Part shown: one piece after another, positions 42,516 to 51,383 of the stretch | Layout of the letters: each line of letters starts with the position of its first letter | Numbering within the stretch: position 1 is the stretch's first letter | From: Streptomyces sp. NBC_00670 | GTDB taxonomy: Bacteria > Actinomycetota > Actinomycetes > Streptomycetales > Streptomycetaceae | Assembly: GCF_036226765.1 (NCBI RefSeq) | Contig: NZ_CP109017.1 | Span: forward strand, 124,001-188,000 | DNA: 64,000 bases | Reading direction: 5' to 3' | Position numbers and translations under genes: made by a program | Notes under the pieces: model-generated | Told to the model about the DNA's origin: nothing | Database searches by the model: none | The model's input: the letters and a program-made list of their open reading frames with translations, nothing else

Positions 42516-43721
42516 TCAGGAACGCCGGTGCTTGTGCCGGGTGGCGTCGGCGAGGGTGGCGAAGATCTGGACCATGGCCGACTGGTTGAGGGTCGCGGCC
42601 GGCGCCGCCGGGTCGTAGTCGCCGCCGTTGGAGGGCTGGAAGCGGAACAGCCCGGTGGCGGGGTCCCGGTTGGACTTGTAGGTGCTGTCCGCGTAGGTGC
42701 TCATGGCCTTGAGGTAGGCGGGGTCGGGACGGACGGCGTCCAGGTCGAGCAGGTCCTTGAAGTAGAAGGAGTTGAACACGGCCGGCTGGTCGTGCAGCCT
42801 GCTGCCCTCGGTCCAGTACGCCAGGGAGCCGCGGGCGTCGGCCACCGCCTTCTTCAGGTACCCGGTGTCTCCGGTGCCCCGGTAGAGCGCGGTGGCGGTG
42901 CCGATCATGGCGCCGGAGTTGTAGGTCCACAGGGTCTCGTTCGTAGTGCCGTCGTCGCCGCGGTCGTTGACGTACAGGCCGGGCGCCTTGCGCATGCAGG
43001 AGTACACCCAGCCGTACCACCGCTCCGCCTTGTCCAGGTGGGCGCGGTCGTGGGTGTGCGTGTAGAGGCGCGCGGCGAGCTGGGCGGACAGGGCGGTGAC
43101 GTTGGTGGCGCGGATGGTGTTGTTCGGCGAGTCGTACCAGTCCATGCCGCCCGGGCAGGCCTTGGCGGTGTCCTCGTCCCAGGCCCGGGAGACGACGGGC
43201 AGGATCCGCTCGGCCCGCTCCAGGTAGCGTGCCTCGCCGGTCGCCTCGTACTGGTCGAGTTCGGTGAGGGCGACCACGGCGTTGTCGTCGTAGTACGTGT
43301 CGCCGCCCGTGCCGAGGGGGGCGGGCAGATAGGAGGCGTAGCCGGGGCGGTCGCCGCCGGCGAAGTACAGCTCGGCGGTGTCGAAGCGCTCGGCCGCGTC
43401 CTGCCGGTAGGCGGGCCCGGTGCCCGGCAGTTCCTGCATGTCGACGGCGGCCTGCGCGGCCTCGCGGAACGGCCAGAGGAAGGAGTGCTCCTGGTCGCCG
43501 GCCTGCCGGGGGGTGTGTTCCAGGTACAGGCCGTGGTGGTCGGAGCCCTCGTACAGGTGGTTCTGGAGCGCCCGGTAGGCGCCGGTGGCGCGGTCGGCCC
43601 AGGTACCGGAGGTGACGGGGCGGGCGGGTGCGGGGCTCTGGGCGTGGGCGGGGGCGGCGGTCCAGAGCAGTCCGGCGCAGAGTACGGGGGCGGCGGCACG
43701 GGTGAGCAGTGAGCGCGGCAT
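42516..43721 (-). CDS. Secreted GH76 alpha-1,6-mannanase
   Basis: A 401-residue exported enzyme with a Sec signal peptide (cleavage near AHA, residue 27). The GH76 catalytic Asp-Asp pair is at 145-146 in TYYDDNAVVAL, with later blocks YDSPNNTIRATNVTALSAQLAARLY-like and LWTYNSGAMIGTATALY. GH76 enzymes cut alpha-1,6-mannan backbones of fungal walls or mycobacterial lipomannan. It lies 45 bases downstream of the second permease and would feed the transporter. The C-terminus ends in basic residues without an anchor. Confidence 0.9.
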   Translation of the reverse strand: MPRSLLTRAAAPVLCAGLLWTAAPAHAQSPAPARPVTSGTWADRATGAYRALQNHLYEGSDHHGLYLEHTPRQAGDQEHSFLWPFREAAQAAVDMQELPGTGPAYRQDAAERFDTAELYFAGGDRPGYASYLPAPLGTGGDTYYDDNAVVALTELDQYEATGEARYLERAERILPVVSRAWDEDTAKACPGGMDWYDSPNNTIRATNVTALSAQLAARLYTHTHDRAHLDKAERWYGWVYSCMRKAPGLYVNDRGDDGTTNETLWTYNSGAMIGTATALYRGTGDTGYLKKAVADARGSLAYWTEGSRLHDQPAVFNSFYFKDLLDLDAVRPDPAYLKAMSTYADSTYKSNRDPATGLFRFQPSNGGDYDPAAPAATLNQSAMVQIFATLADATRHKHRRS

Positions 43722-43766
43722 CGAGGTGTCCCTTGGTGACGACGGAAGGGGAAGAGGCGTGCGGGA

Positions 43767-44582
43767 TCAGCGGTGGATCTTCAGGCTGCTGACGAAGAAG
43801 CGCTGGGCGGAGAAGAACAGCACCAGGGTCGGCAGCGAGACCAGCAGGGCGCCGGCCAGGACGACGGGCGGTCCGACGTTGGAGTAGTTGCCCTGCAGAT
43901 CGGCGAGCGCGGCCATCACGGGCCGGATGTTGCGGCTGGTGACCATGGTGATGCCGAACATCAGGTCGTTCCAGACGGCCACGAACTGGAACACGAACAC
44001 GGCGATCATCGCGGACCGGGTCAGCGGGACGTGGATCTGCCAGAACACCCGCCACCAGGAGGCGCCGTCGATGCGCGCGGCCTCCACGACCTCGCGCGGC
44101 AGCGTCAGGGCGTAGTTGCGCAGGACGAAGAACGCGAACGGGACCGCGATCGCCGTGTAGATGAGCACGAGCCCGAGCTGGGTGTCGTAGAGCGAGGTGT
44201 GCGCGTACGACAGGAACAGGGGCCGCAGGAAGACCTGGAGGGGCAGGAGGGTGCCGGAGTAGATGACCCAGAACCACACCGCCTGCCGTCTGACGGGCAT
44301 GATGACGGTGGCGAAGGCCGCGAAGCCGGCCAGCACCGCGGCGGCCACGGCGCTGACCACGGCGTACAGGAGGCTGTTGCCGAGGGCCGGTCCGAGGTGG
44401 GCCTTGTCCCAGGCCTGGGACATGTTGTCGAAGAGCCCGAAGTCCTGGGGCAGCCAGTGCGGGCTGCCGGAGTAACTCGTCGCGGGGACCAGCGCGTTGA
44501 CGACGAGGAGCCAGGTGGGCACCAGCCACAGCAGGGCGAGGACGGCGATGGTGGCGTTGCGCAGTACGCGGCCGAGGGACAT
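43767..44582 (-). CDS. Sugar ABC transporter permease, CUT1 (MalG-like)
   Basis: A 271-residue inner-membrane permease with six predicted helices and the EAA loop at about residues 166-186 (EVVEAARIDGASWWRVFWQI). It partners the permease just upstream (3 bases between) and the lipoprotein gene. No ATPase gene is in the operon; streptomycete CUT1 systems usually borrow a shared MsiK-type ATPase. Context suggests manno-oligosaccharide uptake. Confidence 0.9.
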   Translation of the reverse strand: MSLGRVLRNATIAVLALLWLVPTWLLVVNALVPATSYSGSPHWLPQDFGLFDNMSQAWDKAHLGPALGNSLLYAVVSAVAAAVLAGFAAFATVIMPVRRQAVWFWVIYSGTLLPLQVFLRPLFLSYAHTSLYDTQLGLVLIYTAIAVPFAFFVLRNYALTLPREVVEAARIDGASWWRVFWQIHVPLTRSAMIAVFVFQFVAVWNDLMFGITMVTSRNIRPVMAALADLQGNYSNVGPPVVLAGALLVSLPTLVLFFSAQRFFVSSLKIHR

Positions 44583-44585
44583 GGG

Positions 44586-45551
44586 TCACACGCCTTTCAC
44601 GTCGAGCTGGCGGCGCAGATAGAGCCAGGAGGCCGCCAGCACGATCACGGTGAGGACGACCGCGATCGCCGCTCCCGCGCCGGGCCGCAGTTCCAGGAAG
44701 GTCTCGTTGTACATGGACACCGCGAGTGTCTCGGTGGCCCGTCCGGGGCCGCCCTGGGTGAGCACCCAGATCAGGTCGAACGACTTGAGGCCGTTGACCA
44801 GGCTCATCCCGATCACGATGATCGACACGGGGCGGAGCTGGGGCAGGACGATGTGGCGGAACTGCTGCCAGCCGCTCGCGCCGTCCAGGGCGCCGGCCTC
44901 CAGGGTCTCGGGCGGGATGGACTGCAGTCCGACGAGGAAGAGGATGACGGCCACACCGGTGGCCTGCCAGGCGTTGGCGAGGATCATCACCAGGGTGTTG
45001 CCGGGCCAGGTCAGCAGCCAGCCCTGCGCCAGTGAGTCCAGGCCCAGGGTGGTCAGGACCTGGTTGACGGCGCCGTCGGTGGTGAGCATGAAGTTCCACA
45101 CCACCGCCACCGCGGAACCCGAGAGCGCGTAGGGCAGGACGACGCAGAGCCGGGCGAGGCGGGAGAAGCGGCCGGCGTTGGTCATGCAGGCGATGGCGAG
45201 GCCGAGCACGAACGGGAGGGCGACCGTGCCGACCACCCAGAGCAGGGTGTTCTGGACGGAGCGGGCCAGGGCCGGGTCGGAGGCGAACAGCGCGTAGTTG
45301 TCGAACCAGCTGAACGGCGAGGTCCGCGAGTCGCCGAAGAGGCTGCGGTAGACCGTCCACACGAAGGGGGCCAGCAGGAACAGGGCGACCAGGACGACGG
45401 CCGGGGCCATGAAACCGCCGGCCGCCAGCCGTTCGCGCAGGGTGTGCCGGGAGTGCCCGGGGGCCGTGCGCCGGGGTGCGGTCGGTCCGTCGGCCGCGCT
45501 CGGCGGGCGTCGGTCGGTGAGGGAGGTGAGGGAGGTGAGGGAGGTGCTCAT
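44586..45551 (-). CDS. Sugar ABC transporter permease, CUT1 (MalF-like)
   Basis: A 321-residue permease with a cytoplasmic N-terminus and six helices; the EAA loop is near residue 230 (LEAGALDGASGWQQFRHI). The N-terminus has a Ser-Leu-Thr repeat from a 10-base-like DNA repeat near 45521-45545, so its length may vary between strains. ATG 45551 overlaps the stop of the lipoprotein gene (ATGA), so translation is coupled. It forms the membrane channel with the following permease. Confidence 0.9.
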   Translation of the reverse strand: MSTSLTSLTSLTDRRPPSAADGPTAPRRTAPGHSRHTLRERLAAGGFMAPAVVLVALFLLAPFVWTVYRSLFGDSRTSPFSWFDNYALFASDPALARSVQNTLLWVVGTVALPFVLGLAIACMTNAGRFSRLARLCVVLPYALSGSAVAVVWNFMLTTDGAVNQVLTTLGLDSLAQGWLLTWPGNTLVMILANAWQATGVAVILFLVGLQSIPPETLEAGALDGASGWQQFRHIVLPQLRPVSIIVIGMSLVNGLKSFDLIWVLTQGGPGRATETLAVSMYNETFLELRPGAGAAIAVVLTVIVLAASWLYLRRQLDVKGV

Positions 45552-46861
45552 GCTTCGTCTCGCTTCCAGGCCGCCCATTCGTCGTGTGCGCGCTCCTGCA
45601 TCCGGCGCAGGGTCGTGGCCGGTGAGGTCTGCCCGGCCATGAAGCCGCCGAGGTCGTCGGTGTTGCCCTGGATGAGGCTGGGCGGACTGGCCTCCCAGTA
45701 GCGGACCAGCGGCAGCCGGTGGTCGCGGGCGATGTCCCGCTGGAGTGCCGCCACCACCGGGTTACTCGAGCGCACCGTGGGGTTGGCGGAGCTGTCCTGG
45801 AGGAAGTCGCTCCACACCCGCTGCACGGACGGGTCGAGCCAGGCCGCGACGTTCGCCATGGCCGCCTGGTGCGAGGAGGCCCGGCTGGGCACGACGAAGA
45901 CGCCCGATTCGGCGATCACGCTCTTGGCGGTGGTGGGGCGCACCGTCGGCAGGAGGAAGGCGCCGTAGTCGGTGCCCGCTTTCATGCCCGCCGCGGCCAT
46001 GCCGGCGGCCTGCCAGGTGCCGTGCAGGAACATGCCCAGCGTGCCCTCCTTGAGGGCGCCGGGACCGCGTGCCTGGTCGAAGTCGGGGGGTGTCATCCAG
46101 CCCTTGCGCATGAAGTCCTGCCAGAGGTCCATCGCCCGGCGGGCCGGCTCGTCGGTGTAGGAGGCCTGCCCGGCCACCAGCCGCTGGTAGAAGTGCGGGT
46201 CGGTCTTGCTGACCAGTTCCTGGAACCACTCGATGGCGGGCCAGCCGCCCACCTGGCTGGCGAGGAACGGCGTGATCTTGTTGCGTTTGAGGACTTCGGC
46301 GCAGTGCAGGAGCTCGTCCCAGCTCGCCGGGGCGGACAGGCCCAGCTTCTTGAACACCGGCTTGCTGTAGAAGAGCACGTAGTACGACTCGTACAGCGGG
46401 ATGCCGTACACCGTGCCGCGGTAGGAGAAGGCGTCCCGGGACGCGCCGCGGACCCAGCCCTTGTCCGCGTACCCCTTCCAGACCCCGCCCAGGTCGGTGA
46501 GGCCGCCGGCCCGGGCCAGCCGTTTGAGCTGGTAGCCGGAGGCCCACTTCACGAGGTCGGAGGATTTCGAGGTCTGCAAGGTCATCTGCACGACCTGCTG
46601 ATAGGAGGTGACCGACGGGTTCGACAGCGGCCTGAGCGAGTACCCGGTGATCCTCTTCAGCTCCTGGCCGGCCGCGCGGTAGCCGTCGTCCCAGGTGGCG
46701 TTGTCGTTGGAGATGCTCGTGGTGCCCGGCTGTGCGGACGTGCTCGTTCCCCGTGCGCAGCCCCCGGCCGTCAGGGCGGCCGCGCCGGCGGCCACCCCGG
46801 CGAGGAAGCGGCGCCGGGCGAGCGGCTCCGCCGCACGGCTGGTCCTGCCCGATGCTGACAT
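45548..46861 (-). CDS. ABC transporter sugar-binding lipoprotein
   Basis: A 437-residue family-1 solute-binding protein. It has a twin-arginine-type lipoprotein signal, RRRFLAGVAAG at residues 16-26, with lipobox TAGGC and acylated Cys35. Typical body blocks are YGIPLYESYYVLFYSKPVFKKLGL and LGMFLHGTWQAAGM. It would present manno-oligosaccharides or mannobiose to the two permeases that follow. ATG 46861 has AAGGTGA upstream. It is divergent from the phosphomannose isomerase operon across a 291-base region with LacI-type half-sites. Confidence 0.9.
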   Translation of the reverse strand: MSASGRTSRAAEPLARRRFLAGVAAGAAALTAGGCARGTSTSAQPGTTSISNDNATWDDGYRAAGQELKRITGYSLRPLSNPSVTSYQQVVQMTLQTSKSSDLVKWASGYQLKRLARAGGLTDLGGVWKGYADKGWVRGASRDAFSYRGTVYGIPLYESYYVLFYSKPVFKKLGLSAPASWDELLHCAEVLKRNKITPFLASQVGGWPAIEWFQELVSKTDPHFYQRLVAGQASYTDEPARRAMDLWQDFMRKGWMTPPDFDQARGPGALKEGTLGMFLHGTWQAAGMAAAGMKAGTDYGAFLLPTVRPTTAKSVIAESGVFVVPSRASSHQAAMANVAAWLDPSVQRVWSDFLQDSSANPTVRSSNPVVAALQRDIARDHRLPLVRYWEASPPSLIQGNTDDLGGFMAGQTSPATTLRRMQERAHDEWAAWKRDEA

Positions 46862-46963
46862 TGATCACCTTCACGGAATCGGGCCACTGCATGGCCGGAT
46901 GTGAAGCACAGGGCGCGCGACGCCGGAGGAACCCCGGAGCTGCCCGGTACGTGTTGCGTGGAG

Positions 46964-47121
46964 GTTAACGACACCATTCCAGCGGTAGCAAGGCTTCGAA
47001 AGGAAAAGAATCCGCGCGGCGAGCCGATGCCAGTAAACATGCTGGTTATGGACGCACACGAGTTTCATGGAGACATCCGAACCACCATGGACACCTTCGG
47101 CCAAGCGTTGTTATCGTTAAC
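46964..47121. promoter_or_regulatory. Divergent mannose-locus control region with LacI-type operator
   Basis: GTTATCGTTAAC at 47110-47121 is a near-perfect palindrome with a central CG, as in LacI-family operators, 31 bases before the isomerase start. A matching half-site GTTAACG lies at 46964-46970 on the transporter side. The stretch between is relatively AT-rich (for example 46988-47012) and should contain both promoters. The LacI gene at 49842 is the obvious candidate regulator. Confidence 0.6.
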
Positions 47122-47152
47122 TGACACCGTGGAGCCGAGCAAGGAGCAAGCT

Positions 47153-48871
47153 GTGCCCGTGTCCCGTTCGTACGACCCTCTGCCCAGCTATCCGCCGGCC
47201 GCCGGGGAGGTGGCCGCCGGCTGGTCCGTCCCGGCCGCGGCGCTGCCGCCCGGCCCGCTCGTCCTGGCGGTGGAGGGTCCCGCGGCGCTCGACTGGGCCG
47301 CGCTGGCCGACGGCCTCGCGGGAGCCGTGCGCGCCACGGGCCGCGAGGCGTCGTTCCTCGATGTCCGCGAGCACTACGCGGTGGACGCCGCCGAGCGGAT
47401 CGCCGCCCGCCCCGTCCCCGACGGCGACCCGTTCTTCACCCCCCTGTCCACGGCCCGGGTCGCGGACCTGTTCGACGCCGTTCCGCAGGCCGAACGCCCC
47501 GCCGGGGACGGGGTGTCGGTGGTGTACGGGCCGGGTGCCGCGCTGTGCGAGGCGGACGTGCTGTGGTACGCGGACCTGCCGAAGCGGTACGCCGAGGCGG
47601 CCGTGGCCAGGGGCGCGCTCCCGGTCGGCGTCAACCTGGGGCGACCCACCGCACCGGGCGATCTCGTCCGCCTGTTCTACACCGACTGGCCCGTACAGGA
47701 CCGGCACCGCGACGCGCTCGCGGGCCGCGTCGAGAGGTGGATCGACGTCCAGGACCCCGCCCGCCCGGCCTCCCTGGACGGAACCGCGCTGCGCGCCACG
47801 CTGGCCCAGCTGGCCCGGGGCCCGGTGCGCACCCGCCCCTATTTCAACTCCACCCCGTGGGGCGGCCAGTGGGCGGCGAGCGAGCTCGGCTTCACCCCGC
47901 AGGCGGGCAACACGGCCCTCGGCTACGAGCTGATCGCGCCCGAGGCGGGCGTCCTGGTCGGCGAGAAGGGCGGGGCTCAGGTCGAGCTCCCGTTCCAGTT
48001 GCTGTGCGTCGAGCACCCCGAGGAGATGCTCGGCGAGGACGTGCACCGCCGGTTCGGCACGTCCTTCCCCATCCGGTTCGACTACCTCGACACCATGGGC
48101 GGCGGCAACCTGTCGCTGCACCTCCACCCCCGCGAGCAGTACATGCGGGAGGTCTTCGGCTGGCCGTACACCCAGCACGAGACGTACTACGTCACGGCGG
48201 GCGAGGACGGCTCCCGGGTGCTGCTGGGGCTCACCGACGGGGCGGACCCCGACCTCATGCGGCGCCAGGTGGAGGACTCCATCGCCCACGGCACCCCGAT
48301 GCCGGTGGAGGACCACGTCCAGTCCCACCCGGCGACCGTGGGGCAGCTCTTCATGATCCCGGCGGGCACCCCGCACGCCTCCGGCGCGGGCAACCTGGTG
48401 CTGGAGGTGAGCGCGACGCCGTACCTGTACTCGCTGCGGCTGTACGACTGGCTGCGCAAGGACGCCGCCGGCGCCTCCCGTCCGCTGCCCTACGCGCACG
48501 GCTTCGCCAACCTGGACACCGCCCGGCGCGGGGCGGACGTCACCAAGGATCTCGTCCAGCAGCCACGCACGCTCCGCTCCGGGGAGGGCTGGCGCGAGGA
48601 GGTCCTCGGCGCGCTGCCCGAGATGTTCTACGCGGTGCACCGCCTCGTCGTGACGGAGGGCCACGAGGCCCGCGACGACACCGCGGGCCGCTTCCACATC
48701 CTCAACGTCGCCGCGGGCGAGGGCGCCGTCGTCGAGACGCACGACGGCCGTACGCACACGCTGGCCTTCGCGGAGACCCTCACCGTCCCCGCCTCCGTCG
48801 GCGCCTACCGCGTCCGCGCGCTGGGCGGCGGCGAGGTGCGGATCGTCAAGGCGCTGGTGGTCGAACCGTGA
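47153..48871 (+). CDS. manA: Class I mannose-6-phosphate isomerase with N-terminal kinase-like extension
   Basis: A 572-residue protein. The C-terminal part is a cupin isomerase with metal-binding MGGGNLSLHLHPREQY and QHETYYV near residues 315-350 and PAGTPHASGAGNLVLEVS near 405-420. The first 200 or so residues resemble a nucleoside/uridine-kinase-like fold without a clear P-loop. It should interconvert mannose-6-P and fructose-6-P. GTG 47153 was chosen because AAGGAG sits about 8 bases upstream. An in-frame ATG at 47027 would add residues encoded by AT-rich leader containing the operator. It overlaps the ROK gene by 4 bases. Confidence 0.85.
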   Translation: MPVSRSYDPLPSYPPAAGEVAAGWSVPAAALPPGPLVLAVEGPAALDWAALADGLAGAVRATGREASFLDVREHYAVDAAERIAARPVPDGDPFFTPLSTARVADLFDAVPQAERPAGDGVSVVYGPGAALCEADVLWYADLPKRYAEAAVARGALPVGVNLGRPTAPGDLVRLFYTDWPVQDRHRDALAGRVERWIDVQDPARPASLDGTALRATLAQLARGPVRTRPYFNSTPWGGQWAASELGFTPQAGNTALGYELIAPEAGVLVGEKGGAQVELPFQLLCVEHPEEMLGEDVHRRFGTSFPIRFDYLDTMGGGNLSLHLHPREQYMREVFGWPYTQHETYYVTAGEDGSRVLLGLTDGADPDLMRRQVEDSIAHGTPMPVEDHVQSHPATVGQLFMIPAGTPHASGAGNLVLEVSATPYLYSLRLYDWLRKDAAGASRPLPYAHGFANLDTARRGADVTKDLVQQPRTLRSGEGWREEVLGALPEMFYAVHRLVVTEGHEARDDTAGRFHILNVAAGEGAVVETHDGRTHTLAFAETLTVPASVGAYRVRALGGGEVRIVKALVVEP

Positions 48872-49797
48872 ACGACGCCCGCACGGGACGGGCCCCGGTG
48901 CCGGTCCTCGACATCGGCGGTACGCATGTCACCGCCGCGCTCGTGGACCCCGGCACGCAGCGGCCCGTTCCCTCGACGGTGCTCCGCGCGCCGCTGGACC
49001 CGCGGGCGGCGGCCGGGGACCTCCTCGACGCCGTCGCCGGGGCCGCCCTCGCGCTGCCCGCCGGACACGGCGGGCGCTGGGGCGTGGCGATCCCCGGCCC
49101 CTTCGACTACGCCACCGGCGTCGGCCGGTTCACCGGCGTGGGGAAGTTCGAGTCGCTGTCCGGCGTCGACGTCGGGGCGGGTCTGCGCGCGCGGCTGGAC
49201 GGCCGGGCGGAGCGGCTGTGCTTCCTCAACGACGCCGACGCGTTCGCCCTCGGCGAGTACGGCGCCGGTGCCGCCGCGGGCCACGACCGTGTCGTCTGCC
49301 TGACGCTGGGCACGGGGGTGGGGTCCTCGTTCCTGGCCGCCGGACGTCCCGTCCACACCGGCCCGCTGGTCCCGCCGCACGGGCATGTGCACCGGCTGAC
49401 GGTGCACGGCCGCCCGCTGGAGGACACCGTCTCCCGCCGCGGCATCCGGGGTCACTACGCGCGCCTCTCCCCCGGGACGGGGCAACTCCTCCCCGACGTC
49501 CGTGAGCTGGCCGCACGTGCCACGGCGGGCGACGCCGCCGCGGTGTCGGCCTTCCGCTACGCTTTCGAGGCACTCGGCCTGGCCCTGGCTCCCTGGATCG
49601 ACCGCTTCGACGCCACCGCGGTGGTCGTCGGTGGCTCCATGGCCCAGTCGTGGGACTTGATCCACCCCGCGCTCACCGCGGGGCTGGCCTCGGGCGGCGG
49701 ACCGGACGACGTACCCGTCCGGCCGGCCCGGCACCCCGAGGAGGCTCCCCTGACCGGGGCGGCCGAGTGGGTGCGGGGCGTCCCGGACGCCCGGTGA
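48868..49797 (+). CDS. ROK family sugar kinase
   Basis: A 309-residue ROK-type kinase: ATP-binding DIGGTHVTAALVD at residues 15-27, GVAIPGPFDYATGVGRF near 73-90, catalytic NDADAFALGEY near 114-124 and the LTLGTGVGSS phosphate loop near 143-152. The usual ROK zinc motif CxCGxxGC is absent; the region reads HTGPLVPPHGHVHRLTVHGR. By context it phosphorylates mannose (or a mannoside) to feed the isomerase. The GTG start overlaps the isomerase stop (GTGA). Confidence 0.85.
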   Translation: MNDARTGRAPVPVLDIGGTHVTAALVDPGTQRPVPSTVLRAPLDPRAAAGDLLDAVAGAALALPAGHGGRWGVAIPGPFDYATGVGRFTGVGKFESLSGVDVGAGLRARLDGRAERLCFLNDADAFALGEYGAGAAAGHDRVVCLTLGTGVGSSFLAAGRPVHTGPLVPPHGHVHRLTVHGRPLEDTVSRRGIRGHYARLSPGTGQLLPDVRELAARATAGDAAAVSAFRYAFEALGLALAPWIDRFDATAVVVGGSMAQSWDLIHPALTAGLASGGGPDDVPVRPARHPEEAPLTGAAEWVRGVPDAR

Positions 49798-49841
49798 GGC
49801 CGGGGGCGCGGGTGCAGGCAGACGGAGGAAGGGGCAGGGGC

Positions 49842-50843
49842 ATGACCGCTCGCCGGGGCAGCGGGCCGACCATGCACGATGTCGGCAGGCTCGCGCAGGT
49901 CAGCGCCATGACCGTGTCCCGCGTGCTCAAGAACGACCCCGGCGTGTCCGAGGCGACGCGCGAGCGGGTCTTCGCGGCGGTCGACCGGCTGGGCTACCGC
50001 CGCAACCAGACCGCGCGCAGTCTGCGCCTCGGGGGCAGCGGGATGATCGGCCTGGTCGTCACCAACCTCGCCAACCCCTTCTACTCGCGGCTCGCGCTCG
50101 GCGTCCAGGAGATCGCGACGGAGTACGGCTTCCGCATGCTGCTCAGCAACTCCGGCGAGCAGCCCGAGCGGGAGCCCGAGCTCATCGACGGGCTCGTCGA
50201 CCACCAGGTCGAGGGGCTGATCGTGGTCCCGGCGGGCAGCCGGCAGCAGCATCTGGCCGCGGCCATGCGGCACGTCCCGGTCGTCTTCGCCGCGCGCCCG
50301 CCCGCGGGGCTGGACACCGACTGCGTCCTGGTCGAGGACTTCCACGGCGCGCGCGAGGCCACCGCCTGCCTCCTGGCCGACGGGCACACCCGGATCGCGT
50401 TCCTCGGCAATCCGCCGGCGCTCTACACCGGCGCCGAACGCCTGCGCGGTTTCTGGGCGGCGCACGAGGAGGTCGGCACCGAGCCGGACAACGCCCTCAT
50501 CCGTCAGGGGCTGGTCGACTCGGCCGCGGCGGAGCGGGCCACCGTCGAACTGCTCGGACAGGACGAGCGGCCCACCGCGCTGTTCTGCACCAACAACCGG
50601 ATCAGCCAGGGCGCGATCCGGGCCCTGTACAAGGCGGGGGTCACCCTTCCCGTCGCCGGTTTCGACGACTTCGACCTCTCCGACGTCCTCGGGCTGCCGC
50701 TGACGCTGGTCTCCTACGACGCCGACGAGATCGGCCGGCAGGCCGCACGACTGCTGATCGACCGCCTCGAACAGCGTGACGCGGCCCCGCCGGCCGCGCG
50801 CCGGGTCACGGTTCCGACCCGGGTGGTCCGCCACGGCCCGTGA
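49842..50843 (+). CDS. LacI family transcriptional regulator
   Basis: A 333-residue repressor with the LacI HTH at residues 10-43 (MHDVGRLAQVSAMTVSRVLKN) and hinge helix (RRNQTARSLRLGGSGMIGLVV), then a periplasmic-binding-protein-like sensor. It follows the kinase by 44 bases and probably senses mannose, a manno-oligosaccharide or a phosphate. It likely acts at 47110-47121 and the transporter-side half-site. GGAGGAAGG precedes ATG 49842. The end overlaps a small leftward reading frame. Confidence 0.9.
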   Translation: MTARRGSGPTMHDVGRLAQVSAMTVSRVLKNDPGVSEATRERVFAAVDRLGYRRNQTARSLRLGGSGMIGLVVTNLANPFYSRLALGVQEIATEYGFRMLLSNSGEQPEREPELIDGLVDHQVEGLIVVPAGSRQQHLAAAMRHVPVVFAARPPAGLDTDCVLVEDFHGAREATACLLADGHTRIAFLGNPPALYTGAERLRGFWAAHEEVGTEPDNALIRQGLVDSAAAERATVELLGQDERPTALFCTNNRISQGAIRALYKAGVTLPVAGFDDFDLSDVLGLPLTLVSYDADEIGRQAARLLIDRLEQRDAAPPAARRVTVPTRVVRHGP

Positions 50844-51039
50844 CCCTTTCGCCTTCGCGGTGGCCGGGGTCGTGTGCGAGGGGGCGGGCCGCGTAGGTGA
50901 GGCGGACGACGCCGTCGGTGTGGCGCGCGGCGCTCGCGCGGACGCCGAAGACGTCGGCGAGGAGGTCCGGCGTGAGCACCTCCAGCACCGGGCCCGCCGC
51001 GGCCGGCACGGCGGCAACCGGCCGCCGGTTTCTCGGCAT
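50806..51039 (-). pseudogene. Small ORF like the C-terminal tail of a FecE-type ABC ATPase
   Basis: A 77-residue reading frame starts at ATG 51039 with AAGGAG 7 bases upstream. Residues about 17-50 (GPVLEVLTPDLLADVFGVRA, then AARHTDGVVRLTY) look like the end of an iron-siderophore ABC transporter ATPase, where VLTPxLLxxVFGVxA is typical. No Walker or signature motif precedes it. It overlaps the end of the LacI gene by 38 bases. It could be a remnant of a lost uptake operon or a short expressed protein; I favour a remnant. Confidence 0.45.
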
Positions 51040-51383
51040 ACGGACTCCTTGCGCGAGGGGGTGCGGGTGGGGTGAGTGGTTCCGCCTCAGGAGTCGGACG
51101 GGGGTGGCGGTGAGTTCCCGGGCGGGTGAACCCGCCGCCTCGCCCGCGCGAGCGCCTTTCGTTCGGGGGCCGGCGGGTCGGCCGCCGCACACGACGGGCC
51201 GGATGTCCACCGGCGCGGGCGGCGCACTCGGGGGGTGTGCGGTGTGCCGTGGCGGTGCGGTTCGGATTCCGTGCGCTCTATCGGTGGCCGTCGGGCCGCT
51301 GTGACCATGAGGTGATCGCCCGGGATTCCGTGACGGCGCGGCCTGCCCGTCGTGGCCGGCGCGTACACGGGGAAGGAGTGCAC
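51040..51383. other. 344-base intergenic leader upstream of the mfnB operon
   Basis: No convincing gene lies here. A hairpin GGCGGG-TGAA-CCCGCC at 51121-51136 could end leftward or rightward transcripts. The stretch 51250-51330 is less GC-rich and is the likely place for the mfnB promoter, but I see no clear -35/-10 pair. GGAAGGAG ends 6 bases before the mfnB start. Confidence 0.5.
51121..51136. terminator. GC-rich hairpin with TGAA loop
   Basis: GGCGGG and CCCGCC flank TGAA (GGCGGGTGAACCCGCC) in the gap between the LacI gene and mfnB. It probably separates the mannose operon from the mfnB operon. Confidence 0.5.

Noticed and set aside
39304..45360. Very long open frame (about 2,000 residues) on the minus strand across GH38, GH76 and transporter genes
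   Set aside because: Only the GH38 part matches a protein family. The rest runs out of frame across GH76 and the permeases and is Arg/Pro-rich, an artefact of high GC.
47027..47152. Upstream ATG giving manA a longer N-terminus with two TTA codons
   Set aside because: The added stretch is AT-rich, covers the LacI-type operator and lacks coding bias, while AAGGAG supports GTG 47153. Kept only as a caveat.
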